Of a DNA stretch of 64,000 bases, positions 49,245-58,566 are shown in pieces; positions within the stretch are counted from its first letter, which is position 1; every line of letters starts with the position of its first letter. This DNA comes from Rhodococcus sp. RD6.2 (lineage in GTDB: Bacteria > Actinomycetota > Actinomycetes > Mycobacteriales > Mycobacteriaceae), in assembly GCF_001040705.1 (NCBI RefSeq), contig NZ_CVQP01000005.1, positions 475,477 to 539,476 of the forward strand, written 5' to 3'. The notes beneath the pieces were generated by a model. It was not told where the DNA came from. It saw nothing but the letters and a program-made list of their open reading frames with translations, and did no database searches. The translations under genes and the position numbers were made by a program.

Positions 49245-49751
49245 CTACTGCACGCAGGTCAGGCGACCCATGCCGAGGAGCGTGCAGACCGACTCCGTGG
49301 AGATCACCCAGGCGCCGTTCTCCTCCTCGAAGACGACCGTCGTCGGAGCGCCGCCGTGCGGCCCGGCGATGGTCGTCGACGTCTTCACCGTGTCCTCGTC
49401 GACCGGTGTGACCTCGGTGACCTGGGCCGTCAGCTGGTAGCCCTGCAGCACACCGTTGAACTGTTCGAGGACCGCGGCCTGCTTCTCGCCGTCGTCCACG
49501 AGTGCGACCTTCTCGGCGGCGGGTACGGCGGGATCGAAGAACGTCGTCAGTGTCGCGTTCAGGGTCTCGGCCGCGGGGGCGTTTGCTGCCAACGCGGCAC
49601 CCGCTGCGGTCGTATCTGCGCTGGTGGTGGTCGCGGCAGCAGCAGTGGTCGTCGCGGTGGCCGTGTCGTCGGAGTCGTCCGAACTGCACCCGACGAGGCC
49701 GACGGCGAGGACGACGGCTCCGGCGGCGATGAGTGGCGTGCGAGTGATCAC
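49245..49751 (-). CDS. Putative lipoprotein with Mtb12-like (low-molecular-weight antigen) domain
   Basis: A 168-residue secreted protein with lipobox GLVGC (Cys22) after a signal helix (LIAAGAVVLAVGLVG), followed by a Thr/Ala-rich linker (about 25-60). The folded part, with FFDPAVPAAEKVALVDDG and a C-terminal strand GAWVISTESVC, resembles mycobacterial Mtb12/CFP-2. Role unknown; the Mtb12 fold is NTF2-like. GAGGAAAGG precedes the start. An IdeR-like box lies 34-52 bases upstream. It is convergent with trmI and divergent from arc. Confidence 0.8.
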   Translation of the reverse strand: MITRTPLIAAGAVVLAVGLVGCSSDDSDDTATATTTAAAATTTSADTTAAGAALAANAPAAETLNATLTTFFDPAVPAAEKVALVDDGEKQAAVLEQFNGVLQGYQLTAQVTEVTPVDEDTVKTSTTIAGPHGGAPTTVVFEEENGAWVISTESVCTLLGMGRLTCVQ

Positions 49752-49784
49752 GGGGTGGGCCTTTCCTCGAAAACCGGCGTGGAT

Positions 49785-49803
49785 GTAGGTGAGGCTAACA
49801 TGG
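49785..49803. promoter_or_regulatory. IdeR/DtxR-like box upstream of the Mtb12-like lipoprotein
   Basis: TAGGTGAGGCTAACAT matches the iron-box consensus at 14 of 19 positions. On the minus strand it contains TAGCCT, a possible -10 for the lipoprotein gene, so a repressor here would block that promoter. The overlap with a -10-like hexamer may also explain part of the match. Confidence 0.4.
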
Positions 49804-49920
49804 GAAGAAATCGGTCCGGCTTCCGAGAAAAGTCCTGCAGTATGCGATGTCTCAAGTGTCGCAACGCAGTTTCACCGGCTCGGCGGTAGCGTTGACGGAA
49901 CGAACTGGGAGGAGTCGCAC

Positions 49921-51696
49921 ATGAGCGCAACAGAGAATCCGGACTCGGTGGCTGCCAGGGCTGAGCTCGACGCCCTCAAGCTCGAGGCCGCGGCCCTTCG
50001 CCGGCAACTTGCCCAGTCACCGGAACAGGTGCGTGAACTCGAATCGCGCGTGGACTCGTTGTCGATCCGCAACTCCAAGTTGATGGACACGCTCAAGGAA
50101 GCACGTCAGCAGCTCATCGCACTGCGCGAGGAGGTCGACCGCCTCGGCCAGCCCCCGAGCGGATACGGCGTCCTGGTGTGCGCTCACGCGGATCAGACGG
50201 TCGACGTGTTCACCTCCGGTCGCAAGATGAGGTTGACCTGCTCGCCGAACATCGACGCAGACGAGCTCAAGCCGGGCCAGACCGTCCGGCTGAACGAGGC
50301 CCTGACGGTGGTCGAAGCGGGATCGTTCGAGCGGATCGGTGAGATCTGCGCGCTGCGCGAAGTCCTCGACGACGGCGAGCGCGCCCTCGTCGTCGGGCAC
50401 GCCGACGAGGAGCGCGTCGTGTGGCTCGCGCATCCGCTGGCGGTCGCCGCCTCGGACACCACGGTCCACGCTGAGGACGAGGACATCGACTCCCCGAACC
50501 GCAAGCTCCGCCCCGGCGACTCGCTGCTCGTCGACACCAAGGCGGGCTACGCCTTCGAGCGTATCCCCAAGGCCGAGGTCGAGGACCTGGTTCTCGAAGA
50601 GGTCCCCGATGTCGACTACGGCGACATCGGCGGTCTCGGCAGGCAGATCGAGCAGATCCGCGACGCCGTCGAACTGCCGTTCCTGCACAAGGACCTGTTC
50701 CACGAGTACGCGCTGCGTCCGCCGAAGGGTGTCCTGCTGTACGGCCCTCCGGGCTGCGGCAAGACGCTGATCGCCAAGGCCGTCGCCAACTCGCTCGCGA
50801 AGAAGATTGCGGAGGCCCGCGGTCAGGACGCGAAGGAGGCGAAGTCCTACTTCCTGAACATCAAGGGCCCCGAGCTGCTGAACAAGTTCGTCGGTGAGAC
50901 GGAACGGCACATCCGGATGATCTTCCAGCGTGCGCGCGAGAAGGCGTCCGAGGGCACGCCCGTGATCGTGTTCTTCGACGAGATGGACTCGATCTTCCGG
51001 ACCCGTGGATCCGGCGTCTCGTCCGACGTGGAGACGACGGTCGTGCCGCAGCTGCTCAGTGAGATCGACGGCGTCGAGGGGCTCGAGAACGTGATCGTCA
51101 TCGGCGCCTCGAACCGTGAGGACATGATCGATCCCGCGATCCTTCGTCCGGGCCGGCTGGACGTGAAGATCAAGATCGAACGGCCGGACGCGGAATCCGC
51201 TCAGGACATCTTCTCGAAGTACCTGACGGAAACGCTCCCGGTGCACGCCGACGACCTCGCCGAGTTCAACAGCGATCGCGCCTTGTGTGTCAAGGCGATG
51301 ATCGAACGCGTCGTGGATCGGATGTACGCCGAGAGCGACGAGAATCGCTTTCTCGAGGTCACGTACGCGAACGGAGACAAGGAGGTTCTGTACTTCAAGG
51401 ACTTCAACTCCGGTGCGATGATCCAGAACATCGTGGACCGTGCCAAGAAGTACGCGATCAAGGCGGTCCTCGAGACCGGCGCACCGGGTCTCCGGGTTCA
51501 GCACCTGTTCGACTCGATCGTCGACGAGTTCTCCGAGAACGAGGACCTGCCCAACACCACGAATCCCGATGACTGGGCACGTATCTCGGGCAAGAAGGGT
51601 GAGCGGATCGTGTACATCCGCACGTTGGTCACCGGCAAGAACGCCAGCGCCAGCCGTGCGATCGACACCGAATCCAACACGGGCCAGTACCTGTAG
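49921..51696 (+). CDS. arc: Proteasome-associated ATPase Arc/Mpa
   Basis: A 591-residue AAA+ ring ATPase that binds pupylated proteins and threads them into the 20S proteasome. The N-terminal coiled coil (about 10-75) captures Pup, two OB domains follow (about 80-235), then the AAA domain with Walker A GPPGCGKT at 275-282 and Walker [10 protein letters not shown]. The C-terminus ends GQYL, the family tail that docks in the proteasome alpha ring. GGGAGGAG precedes the ATG. A long palindrome after the stop ends the transcript; dop follows 3.4 kb later after accessory genes. Confidence 0.97.
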   Translation: MSATENPDSVAARAELDALKLEAAALRRQLAQSPEQVRELESRVDSLSIRNSKLMDTLKEARQQLIALREEVDRLGQPPSGYGVLVCAHADQTVDVFTSGRKMRLTCSPNIDADELKPGQTVRLNEALTVVEAGSFERIGEICALREVLDDGERALVVGHADEERVVWLAHPLAVAASDTTVHAEDEDIDSPNRKLRPGDSLLVDTKAGYAFERIPKAEVEDLVLEEVPDVDYGDIGGLGRQIEQIRDAVELPFLHKDLFHEYALRPPKGVLLYGPPGCGKTLIAKAVANSLAKKIAEARGQDAKEAKSYFLNIKGPELLNKFVGETERHIRMIFQRAREKASEGTPVIVFFDEMDSIFRTRGSGVSSDVETTVVPQLLSEIDGVEGLENVIVIGASNREDMIDPAILRPGRLDVKIKIERPDAESAQDIFSKYLTETLPVHADDLAEFNSDRALCVKAMIERVVDRMYAESDENRFLEVTYANGDKEVLYFKDFNSGAMIQNIVDRAKKYAIKAVLETGAPGLRVQHLFDSIVDEFSENEDLPNTTNPDDWARISGKKGERIVYIRTLVTGKNASASRAIDTESNTGQYL

Positions 51697-51700
51697 TACG

Positions 51701-51752
51701 CGCAGATGACGGTGGGGTGCAGCGGGTTCGCTGCACCCCACCGTCATCTGCG
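51701..51752. terminator. Perfect 24-base-pair stem-loop, bidirectional terminator of arc and TetR
   Basis: Arms at 51701-51724 and 51729-51752 are exact reverse complements around a GGTT loop. The right end touches the stop codon of the minus-strand TetR gene. There is no T-run on either side. Confidence 0.78.
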
Positions 51753-52436
51753 TCAGGGCTCGGTCGTTGCCGTGCTGGCTCGGGTGAGGGCGGCGGCGGC
51801 CGATGCCCGATCCACGCCGTTGCCGACGGCGAGCGCAATGAGCAGCGAGTGCGCGACCGAGTCGTCGGCCGTGTCGAGGTGGCCGGCAATCCGGAGCATT
51901 GCGTTGCCGTGCAACGCACTCCACAGTTCGGCAGCGAGGGCGAGTCGCCGGCCGTCGGGCGCAGCAGGGGAGTCGGTGGAATCGGGGTCCGTGCGCGTCA
52001 ACGCGCTCAGGAACAGAGTGAACGCAGCGCGTCCCTGTGCCGACGTCGTCGGTGATCCGGTGGCGACGACGTCGCTACGGCGTCCCGGACTCCAGTCGGC
52101 TGCCGAGTGCTGGAACATCATCGTGTAGAGCCGTGGGTGTCGGCGCGCGAAAGTCAGATAGGTGAGCGCGATCCCGAAGAGGTCGGACAGGGCGTCGCCC
52201 GTCCGCGGTGCGGCGGCCAACGTACGGCTCAGCATGCCGAAGCCGTGCTCGACAACGGCCCCCGCGACGCCGCCGATGCTGCCGAAGTGTGTGTAGACGG
52301 CCATCGTCGACGTCTGCGCCGCCGTCGCGAGCCTGCGAACGGTGAGTCCGGTCGGTCCCTCGTCCACGACGATCTCCAGCGCCGCCGCGAGTACGGCGTC
52401 CCGTGTGTTCGGCGTTACATCTGTCGGTTCGTCCAT
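51753..52436 (-). CDS. TetR family regulator
   Basis: A 227-residue repressor-type protein. The N-terminal HTH (AVLAAALEIVVDEGPTGLTV, LATAAQTSTMAVYTHFGS) is intact and the C-terminal half is a ligand-binding helical domain. The ATG at 52436 is chosen because the upstream candidate lies within the operator. It is divergent from the carotenoid oxygenase and the shared interval carries an 11-base inverted repeat, so it probably controls that gene and itself. Confidence 0.88.
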   Translation of the reverse strand: MDEPTDVTPNTRDAVLAAALEIVVDEGPTGLTVRRLATAAQTSTMAVYTHFGSIGGVAGAVVEHGFGMLSRTLAAAPRTGDALSDLFGIALTYLTFARRHPRLYTMMFQHSAADWSPGRRSDVVATGSPTTSAQGRAAFTLFLSALTRTDPDSTDSPAAPDGRRLALAAELWSALHGNAMLRIAGHLDTADDSVAHSLLIALAVGNGVDRASAAAALTRASTATTEP

Positions 52437-52437
52437 A

Positions 52438-52466
52438 ACATTGATATTCTCCCACAATAACAATGT
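52438..52466. promoter_or_regulatory. Candidate TetR operator between tetR and the carotenoid oxygenase
   Basis: ACATTGATATT and AATAACAATGT form an inverted repeat (10 of 11 pairs) around CTCCCAC, in an A+T-rich spot immediately before the TetR start. Size and place suit a TetR dimer. Confidence 0.6.
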
Positions 52467-52494
52467 AATACCTGGTTCTGGAGGGGGATTCGAC

Positions 52495-53928
52495 GTGGTG
52501 AGTTTCCTGACCGGACGTTTCGAGCCGGTGCGCCGCGAAGTGACGCAACTCGGCCTCGAGGTGCGCGGGACGATCCCCGACTGGCTCGACGGCCGCTATG
52601 TCCGGAACGGTCCCAACCCGGTCCGCGGGCTCCTGGCCGAGAACTACAACTGGTTCACGGGGGACGGGATGGTGCACGGCGTCCGACTGAGTGGCGGCGA
52701 CGCCCTCTGGTACCGCAATCGCTGGGTGGACTCCGAGGTCACCTCACGTTCGCTGGGTCGGGGGCACCCGGACGAACGCCATCGGTCGCCGCTGCACGGA
52801 CCGTCGGCCAACACGAACGTCATCGGCTTCGGCGGTCGGCTACTCGCGCTCGTCGAAGGCGGCGCGGCGTCTGCCGAACTGTCGCCGGAACTGGACACCG
52901 TCGATGTGTGTGACTTCGAGGGTGCGGTCCGCGGTGGGTACTCCGGGCACCCCCTGGTCGATCCGTGTACCGGCGAACTGCACGCGGTGGCGTACCACTT
53001 CGGCCGGGGAAGCGCCGTGCAGTACACGGTGATCGGACCCGACGGCCGGCTCCGGCGGAAGATGTCCGTCCCGGTCGGCGGGAGCCCGATGATGCACGCC
53101 TTCTCCCTGACGAAGGACTACGTCGTCCTCTACGACCTTCCCGTCACCTTCGATACCGATGCCGCGGTGATCGACCTACCGCGACCGCTGCGTCCGATCG
53201 CGCGTCTCGCGTTGGACGCGACGGTCGGCAGGGTCGCGATGCCGCGGACAATCCTGAACCGCATCCCTCCGGTCCCCGCCGGGCGGTTCCCCTACCGGTG
53301 GAACCCCGACCATCCCGCGCGAGTGGGACTGCTGCCGAGATCGGCCACGGACGCGTCCGCGATCACCTGGATCGAACTCGATCGCCCGTGTTACGTGTTC
53401 CATCCGATGAACGCACACAACGACGATCGGTCCGTCACCGTCGACCTCGTGGTGCACGAGCGGGTGTTCGACGAGGACCCATCCGGTCCGACGGAAGGCA
53501 AGCCGCGGCTCGAACGCTGGTGTGTGGACTTGCGTGCGCGGACTGTTCGCCGCACCAGGTTGTCGGACGAGCACCTCGAGTTTCCGCGTATGGACGACCG
53601 ATTCGCCACCAGCGCGAGTGGTCAGGGTTGGGCCGTAGGGGGGAGCGACGACGTTCTGGGGGAGCACAAGCTGGTGCGCACGGCGGGCGCGGACGGAGTC
53701 GTGGTCGAGAGAGACTTCGGAACTGCCTCTTCTGTGGGGGAATTCACCTTCGCGCCGTCGTCGGCGACCGCGCCCGAGGGGGACGGGGTGGTCCTCGGAT
53801 TCGTCACGGACCTGGCAGCGAGCTCGACGGATCTGCGCATCCTGGACGCCCAGACGCTCGAGGACGTGGCCGCGGTCCGGCTTCCGCAGCGGGTGCCTGC
53901 AGGCTTTCACGGCAACTGGATCGACTGA
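52495..53928 (+). CDS. Carotenoid oxygenase family protein
   Basis: A 477-residue non-heme iron dioxygenase of the carotenoid/stilbene-cleaving family (RPE65 fold). The four iron histidines lie in VAYHFG, PMMHAFSLT, YVFHPMNAHND and GFHGNWID at the very end. The N-terminal segment GRYVRNGPNPVRGLL is the family hallmark. Substrate (carotenoid, apocarotenoid or lignostilbene) is not clear. A G-rich GGAGGGGG lies upstream of GTG 52495; GTG 52498 is equally possible. It is divergent from a TetR regulator. Confidence 0.92.
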   Translation: MVSFLTGRFEPVRREVTQLGLEVRGTIPDWLDGRYVRNGPNPVRGLLAENYNWFTGDGMVHGVRLSGGDALWYRNRWVDSEVTSRSLGRGHPDERHRSPLHGPSANTNVIGFGGRLLALVEGGAASAELSPELDTVDVCDFEGAVRGGYSGHPLVDPCTGELHAVAYHFGRGSAVQYTVIGPDGRLRRKMSVPVGGSPMMHAFSLTKDYVVLYDLPVTFDTDAAVIDLPRPLRPIARLALDATVGRVAMPRTILNRIPPVPAGRFPYRWNPDHPARVGLLPRSATDASAITWIELDRPCYVFHPMNAHNDDRSVTVDLVVHERVFDEDPSGPTEGKPRLERWCVDLRARTVRRTRLSDEHLEFPRMDDRFATSASGQGWAVGGSDDVLGEHKLVRTAGADGVVVERDFGTASSVGEFTFAPSSATAPEGDGVVLGFVTDLAASSTDLRILDAQTLEDVAAVRLPQRVPAGFHGNWID

Positions 53929-53948
53929 AGCGCGTACGCCGTCTCGTT

Positions 53949-54491
53949 TCACAGGACGGTGTCTGCGAGCAGAGCTCGGGTGTCTGGCACGAACTGCCAC
54001 GACGGATCTGCCAGATGGTCGCGCAGTTCCTCGACTGTCCACCACCACCCGGCGACGACTTCGCCCGGCTGGTGGACGATCGGGCCGTCCCAGCGGCCCT
54101 CGAAGGCGAACAGGTGACAGCGAAGTGGGGTTCCGTTCCACTCGCCGTCCCAGGGCACGTACGCCAGTGGCTCGAGTGCGACATCGAAGACACCCAGTTC
54201 CTCGCCGAGTTCGCGAGCTGCGGTCACTTCGGGGGTTTCGCCGGGATCGACGACACCACCCGCGAGGCAGTCGTGCATTCCCGCGAACACCGCTTTCCCC
54301 GGATCGCGGCGATGCACGTAGATTCGGTCGCCGTCGATGGACCGGAGAAGTACGCCTGCGCTGGCATGCCACAGGCCCTCTGCGTACACGCGTGAGCGTG
54401 GCGCCGTCCCGGTGATGCGCCCGTCGGCGTCGTACACAGTGACGATCTCGTCGCCCCGGTCAGGTGGCGGACTGCCGGGCATTTCAACCAT
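53949..54491 (-). CDS. NUDIX hydrolase
   Basis: A 180-residue pyrophosphohydrolase-type protein. The NUDIX box, from GGVVDPGETPE to ARELGEELG, is complete with its Glu residues for metal binding. The N-terminal DEIVTVYDADGRITGTAPRS resembles the IPP isomerase/YfcD-like branch. The ATG at 54491 is used; a second in-frame ATG lies at 54482. It is convergent with the carotenoid oxygenase with 20 bases between stops, and back-to-back with the DUF385 gene. Confidence 0.9.
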   Translation of the reverse strand: MVEMPGSPPPDRGDEIVTVYDADGRITGTAPRSRVYAEGLWHASAGVLLRSIDGDRIYVHRRDPGKAVFAGMHDCLAGGVVDPGETPEVTAARELGEELGVFDVALEPLAYVPWDGEWNGTPLRCHLFAFEGRWDGPIVHQPGEVVAGWWWTVEELRDHLADPSWQFVPDTRALLADTVL

Positions 54492-54514
54492 CGGTCCATC
54501 CTGGCACGCAGCGT

Positions 54515-54520
54515 TAGGCT
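54515..54520 (+). promoter_or_regulatory. -10 hexamer TAGGCT of the DUF385 gene
   Basis: TAGGCT ends 6 bases before the GTG at 54527, with no ribosome binding site, so the start is probably leaderless. Confidence 0.48.
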
Positions 54521-54526
54521 CGAACC

Positions 54527-54907
54527 GTGCCCCTTCCTCGTCGGCTCGCAAGGTTCAACCGGGTGGTGACGAATCGCGTTGCGCTGTTCGTTCACGGATG
54601 GCTTCCCGGCTGCGCGATCGTCCTGCACCGGGGCCGCCGCAGTGGACGGCTGTACCGCACTCCCGTCAACATCTTCCGACACGGTGACGGCTACCGAATC
54701 GCCCTGACCTACGGGCAGGGGAGCGATTGGGTGCGCAACGTCGAGGCCGCCGGCTTCGTGGATGTGGTGACGCGAGGGCGGCTGCGGACGCTGGTGAATC
54801 CGGCTGTGGGGGAGGACGAGAACTCGAAGTGGGCGTCACCCCCAGTCCGTTTCGTGTTGAAGAGCATCGGGGCACCGGCCTACCTGGACCTGGAAACCCA
54901 GCGGTGA
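54527..54907 (+). CDS. Nitroreductase-family deazaflavin (F420)-dependent oxidoreductase (DUF385)
   Basis: A 126-residue split-barrel protein of the DUF385/Ddn-like family. LHRGRRSGRLYRTPVNIFRHGDGYRIALTYGQGSDWVRN in residues 33-71 (viewed as overlapping parts) holds the family core: a Gly/Arg loop, a beta strand and the W-V-R-N helix that lines the F420 site. The family includes Ddn, which reduces nitroimidazoles and menaquinone. The C-terminus is short. The function of this copy is unknown. A hairpin follows before dop. Confidence 0.85.
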   Translation: MPLPRRLARFNRVVTNRVALFVHGWLPGCAIVLHRGRRSGRLYRTPVNIFRHGDGYRIALTYGQGSDWVRNVEAAGFVDVVTRGRLRTLVNPAVGEDENSKWASPPVRFVLKSIGAPAYLDLETQR

Positions 54908-54990
54908 CCTGCTGTTTTGTCGCCCTGCAATAATGTCATAACGCAACTTATCGGCAATAAGGGGCGAAGCAGCACAGCAGGTTCGCCAAA

Positions 54991-55016
54991 CGACCCCGCC
55001 CTGACGGGCGGGGTCG
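54991..55016 (+). terminator. Hairpin terminator upstream of dop
   Basis: An 11-base perfect stem, CGACCCCGCCC pairing with GGGCGGGGTCG, closes a TGAC loop. It lies 84 bases after the DUF385 stop and 48 bases before the dop promoter, so dop starts a fresh transcript. Confidence 0.65.
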
Positions 55017-55063
55017 GCCTGGCCCTCCACCTGCTGATACGCGTGCAAGTGGCAGCGAGGTTC

Positions 55064-55069
55064 TAGGCT
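55064..55069 (+). promoter_or_regulatory. -10 hexamer TAGGCT of dop
   Basis: TAGGCT ends 7 bases before the dop ATG at 55077 with no Shine-Dalgarno, fitting a leaderless promoter. Confidence 0.5.
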
Positions 55070-55076
55070 CGACGCC

Positions 55077-56576
55077 ATGCAGCGCATCATCGGTATCGAG
55101 GTCGAGTACGGGATTTCGTCCCCGTCGGAACCGACGGCGAACCCCATCCTGACCTCCACACAGGCGGTGCTGGCCTATGCCGCCGCCGCGGGCGTCCCCA
55201 GAGCCAAGCGGACGCGATGGGACTACGAGGTCGAGTCGCCCCTGCGGGACGCCCGGGGATTCGACCTCGGCAGGTTCAACGGTCCGGCCCCGGTGATCGA
55301 CGCCGACGAGGTCGGCGCCGCGAACATGATCCTCACCAACGGGGCCCGGCTGTACGTCGATCACGCCCACCCGGAGTACTCCGCGCCCGAGGTGACGGAC
55401 CCTCTCGATGCCGTGATCTGGGACAAGGCGGGGGAGCGCGTGATGGAAGCCGCCGCCCGGCATGCGTCCAGCGTCCCCGGTGCGCCGCGCCTGCAGCTGT
55501 ACAAGAACAACGTCGACGGCAAGGGTGCTTCCTATGGCACCCACGAGAACTACCTGTGCTCTCGGGACACTCCCTTCACCGCGATCATCGCCGGCTTGAC
55601 GCCGTTCTTCGCGTCCCGCCAGGTGATCTGCGGTTCCGGTCGCGTCGGCATCGGTCAGTCCGGTGACGAACCCGGCTTCCAGTTGTCGCAGCGAGCCGAC
55701 TACATCGAGGTGGAGGTCGGCCTCGAAACGACACTCAAGCGCGGCATCATCAACACGCGGGACGAGCCGCACGCCGATGCCGAGAAGTACCGCCGGCTGC
55801 ACGTCATCATCGGCGATGCGAATCTCGCGGAGTGGTCGACATACCTGAAGGTCGGGACGACGGCACTGGTGCTCGACCTGATCGAGGCCGGCGTCGACCT
55901 GACCGATCTGCAGTTGGCGAGGCCAGTCACGGCCGTCCATCAGATCAGCCACGATCCCACGCTGCGCCAGACAGTCGCGCTCGCCGACGGCCGGGAGATG
56001 ACCGGTCTTGCGCTGCAACGGATCTACCACGAGCGCGCCGCCCGATTCGTCGAGCGCGAGGGATCGGACGACGTGCGTGCCGCCGACGTCCTCTCGAAGT
56101 GGGCGCTGGTGCTCGACCTGCTCGAACGTGATCCGCTCGAGTGCGCGCACCTGCTGGACTGGCCGGCGAAGCTTCGGATTCTCGAAGGGTTCCGGAAGCG
56201 CGAGGGACTGGCCTGGTCGGCTCCCAAGCTGCACCTGCTGGACCTGCAGTACTCGGATGTCCGCCTCGACAAGGGGCTGTACAACCGACTTGTCGCCCGT
56301 GGCTCGATCGAGCGCCTCGTCACCGAGCAGCAGGTGCTGGAAGCGATCCACAACCCGCCTACCGACACCAGGGCGTACTTCCGTGGCGAGTGCCTGCGAC
56401 GGTTCGGCGCCGATATCGCGGCGGCGAGCTGGGACTCGGTGATCTTCGACCTGGGACGGGATTCGCTGGTCCGGATTCCGACGCTCGAGCCGTTGCGCGG
56501 GAGCAAGGCCCACGTGGGTGCGCTCCTCGATTCGGCAGAGTCGGCGGCAGACCTGGTCGACCAGTTGACCACCTGA
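55077..56576 (+). CDS. dop: Pup deamidase/depupylase Dop
   Basis: A 499-residue glutamine synthetase-like enzyme that converts C-terminal Gln of Pup to Glu and removes Pup from substrates. The catalytic start [10 protein letters not shown] and ATP/magnesium-binding [11 protein letters not shown] are visible. A Dop-specific extension covers about residues 35-80 ([17 protein letters not shown]), the feature separating it from Paf[20 protein letters not shown] is shared with PafA. Length is normal. It is the first of the dop-pup-prcB-prcA run. Confidence 0.97.
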   Translation: MQRIIGIEVEYGISSPSEPTANPILTSTQAVLAYAAAAGVPRAKRTRWDYEVESPLRDARGFDLGRFNGPAPVIDADEVGAANMILTNGARLYVDHAHPEYSAPEVTDPLDAVIWDKAGERVMEAAARHASSVPGAPRLQLYKNNVDGKGASYGTHENYLCSRDTPFTAIIAGLTPFFASRQVICGSGRVGIGQSGDEPGFQLSQRADYIEVEVGLETTLKRGIINTRDEPHADAEKYRRLHVIIGDANLAEWSTYLKVGTTALVLDLIEAGVDLTDLQLARPVTAVHQISHDPTLRQTVALADGREMTGLALQRIYHERAARFVEREGSDDVRAADVLSKWALVLDLLERDPLECAHLLDWPAKLRILEGFRKREGLAWSAPKLHLLDLQYSDVRLDKGLYNRLVARGSIERLVTEQQVLEAIHNPPTDTRAYFRGECLRRFGADIAAASWDSVIFDLGRDSLVRIPTLEPLRGSKAHVGALLDSAESAADLVDQLTT

Positions 56577-56641
56577 TTCGACGACGTGAAGCGATCGCCT
56601 GCGACACGAACGGGAAACCGCCGGGTGTCGCTGCCGATCGG

Positions 56642-56647
56642 TAGTGT
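56642..56647 (+). promoter_or_regulatory. Possible -10 hexamer TAGTGT for pup
   Basis: TAGTGT lies about 60 bases before the pup ATG. The leader would carry AGGAGG at 56693-56698, 9 bases before the ATG, so a separate pup-prcBA transcript is possible. No clear -35 is seen. Confidence 0.3.
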
Positions 56648-56707
56648 GAAGGTCCGAGCACGCGCGCTGTGCAGCGGTGCAACGAGATGACGAGGAGGTC
56701 GGCGGCT

Positions 56708-56902
56708 ATGGCTCAGGAGCAGACGACACGCAGTGGCGGTGGCGACGACGACGATGCCGTCCCCGGCGACGGTGGCGCGGGTCAGGAGCGTCGCGAGAAG
56801 CTCGCGGAAGAGACGGACGACCTTCTCGACGAGATCGACGACGTGCTCGAGGAGAACGCTGAGGACTTCGTGCGCGCGTACGTGCAAAAGGGCGGCCAGT
56901 GA
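56708..56902 (+). CDS. pup: Prokaryotic ubiquitin-like protein Pup
   Basis: A 64-residue disordered protein tag attached by PafA to lysines of doomed proteins. The N-terminus is polar with an acidic run ([14 protein letters not shown]), a helical Arc-binding region near residues 28-52 ([16 protein letters not shown]) and the C-terminal GGQ, which Dop must deamidate to GGE before ligation. AGGAGG precedes the ATG. Its stop overlaps the prcB GTG by 4 bases (GTGA). Confidence 0.97.
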   Translation: MAQEQTTRSGGGDDDDAVPGDGGAGQERREKLAEETDDLLDEIDDVLEENAEDFVRAYVQKGGQ

Positions 56903-57801
56903 CGGCCGATTTCCCGGCGGCGCGTTCGGTGGTGGGGGGCGGGATGCTGCGTTTCGATTCTCGGATGGGTTTCGATTCCCAGCTTTCCTCGTTCGCCGAG
57001 CATCTGCGTCTGCATGCGCCGGAACTGTTGCCGGAGAACCGATTCGACCTCGGAACTTCCGCAGAGAGGGGTGAGCCGATGACCGCTCGCTCGGATGTCG
57101 CCCCGCATGGCACCACGATCGTTGCCCTGACGTTCGCCGGAGGAGTCGTCCTCGCGGGTGATCGCCGGGCGACGATGGGCAACCTCATCGCCAGCCGAGA
57201 TGTCGAGAAGGTGTACGTCACCGACGACTACTCGGCGGCCGGTATCGCGGGCACCGCAGGTGTTGCCATCGAATTGGTTCGGCTGTTCGCAGTCGAACTC
57301 GAGCACTACGAGAAGATCGAGGGCGTCCCGCTCACCTTCGACGGCAAGGCCAATCGCCTTTCGTCGATGGTGCGGGGCAATCTCGGTGCTGCGATGCAGG
57401 GTCTGGCGGTGGTGCCGTTGCTCGTCGGTTACGACCTCGACGCCTCCGACACTGCGCGTGCAGGCCGGATCGTCTCGTACGACGTGGTCGGTGGTCGCTA
57501 CGAGGAACGGGCCGGCTACCACGCAGTGGGATCGGGTTCGCTCTTCGCGAAGTCGTCGCTGAAGAAGATCTTCGACCCGGCCGCGGACGAGTCCGGCGCG
57601 CTGCGGGCGGCAATCGAGGCGCTGTACGACGCCGCGGACGACGACTCCGCGACCGGTGGCCCGGATCTGACCCGTGGGATCTACCCGACCGCGGTCGTGA
57701 TCACCGACGCGGGCGCCGCTGTCGTCGACGCTTCGCGTCTCGCCGAAATCGCGCGGGCCGTGATCGCCGATCGCACCAAGGAAGCAGGTGACACGCCGTG
57801 A
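56899..57801 (+). CDS. prcB: Proteasome subunit beta PrcB
   Basis: A 300-residue beta subunit made as a proprotein. The propeptide covers about residues 1-71 and is removed by autocatalysis before Thr72, in the sequence [12 protein letters not shown], which makes Thr72 the N-terminal nucleophile. [19 protein letters not shown] contains the catalytic-site Asp and Lys. It folds into the inner rings of the 20S core. The GTG at 56899 is coupled to pup; ATG codons further in would shorten the propeptide. It overlaps prcA by 4 bases. Confidence 0.96.
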   Translation: MTADFPAARSVVGGGMLRFDSRMGFDSQLSSFAEHLRLHAPELLPENRFDLGTSAERGEPMTARSDVAPHGTTIVALTFAGGVVLAGDRRATMGNLIASRDVEKVYVTDDYSAAGIAGTAGVAIELVRLFAVELEHYEKIEGVPLTFDGKANRLSSMVRGNLGAAMQGLAVVPLLVGYDLDASDTARAGRIVSYDVVGGRYEERAGYHAVGSGSLFAKSSLKKIFDPAADESGALRAAIEALYDAADDDSATGGPDLTRGIYPTAVVITDAGAAVVDASRLAEIARAVIADRTKEAGDTP

Positions 57802-58559
57802 CGATGCCGTACTACGCCTCCGCCGAGCAGATCATGCGGGATCGCTCGGAGCTGGCGCGCAAGGGCATTGCGCGCGGACGGAGCGTCATCGTGCTCACCT
57901 ACGCCGACGGTGTGCTGTTCGTCGCGGAGAATCCGTCGTCGTCACTGCACAAGGTGAGCGAACTCTACGACCGTCTCGGTTTCGCGGCGGTCGGCAAGTA
58001 CAACGAGTTCGAGAACCTCAGGCGTGCAGGCATCATGCACGCGGACATGCGGGGCTACTCCTACGACCGACGCGACGTCACGGGCCGTTCCCTCGCGAAC
58101 GCCTACGCGCAGACGCTCGGCACGATCTTCACCGAGCAGCCGAAGCCGTACGAGGTGGAACTGTGTGTTGCCGAGGTCGGGCGCTCGGACCAGCCTCATC
58201 ACGCGCAGCTGTACCGGATCACCTACGACGGGTCCATCGTTGACGAGCAGCAGTTCGTCGTGATGGGCGGCGCGACCGAGCCCATCGCAACGGCACTGCG
58301 TACGTCGTACGAACCGGGACTCTCGCTGGATGCGGCGGTCGCGGTTGCGGTGAACGCGTTGCAGGACGGCACCGCGACCGGTGGCAACGGTGAGCTGGAG
58401 CGCCGGGTGCTCGGCGTCGGGAGCCTCGAGGTCGCGGTGCTCGACCAGTCTCGACCGCGGCGGGCGTTCCGCCGTGTCACGGGCGCGGCTCTCGAAGCGC
58501 TGCTCCCCGGTGCCGCCGCCGCGCCGGAGCAACCGGGGGATTCCGCGACGGCGGAGTGA
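57798..58559 (+). CDS. prcA: Proteasome subunit alpha PrcA
   Basis: The 253-residue outer-ring alpha subunit, which forms the gate and docks Arc. The N-terminal gating segment [20 protein letters not shown] is typical, then [20 protein letters not shown]. It lacks the catalytic Thr. The tail is Ala/Pro-rich. The GTG start overlaps the prcB stop by 4 bases. It is convergent with the PAP2-kinase fusion; only 7 bases separate the stops. Confidence 0.96.
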   Translation: MTMPYYASAEQIMRDRSELARKGIARGRSVIVLTYADGVLFVAENPSSSLHKVSELYDRLGFAAVGKYNEFENLRRAGIMHADMRGYSYDRRDVTGRSLANAYAQTLGTIFTEQPKPYEVELCVAEVGRSDQPHHAQLYRITYDGSIVDEQQFVVMGGATEPIATALRTSYEPGLSLDAAVAVAVNALQDGTATGGNGELERRVLGVGSLEVAVLDQSRPRRAFRRVTGAALEALLPGAAAAPEQPGDSATAE

Positions 58560-58566
58560 GCGCCGC

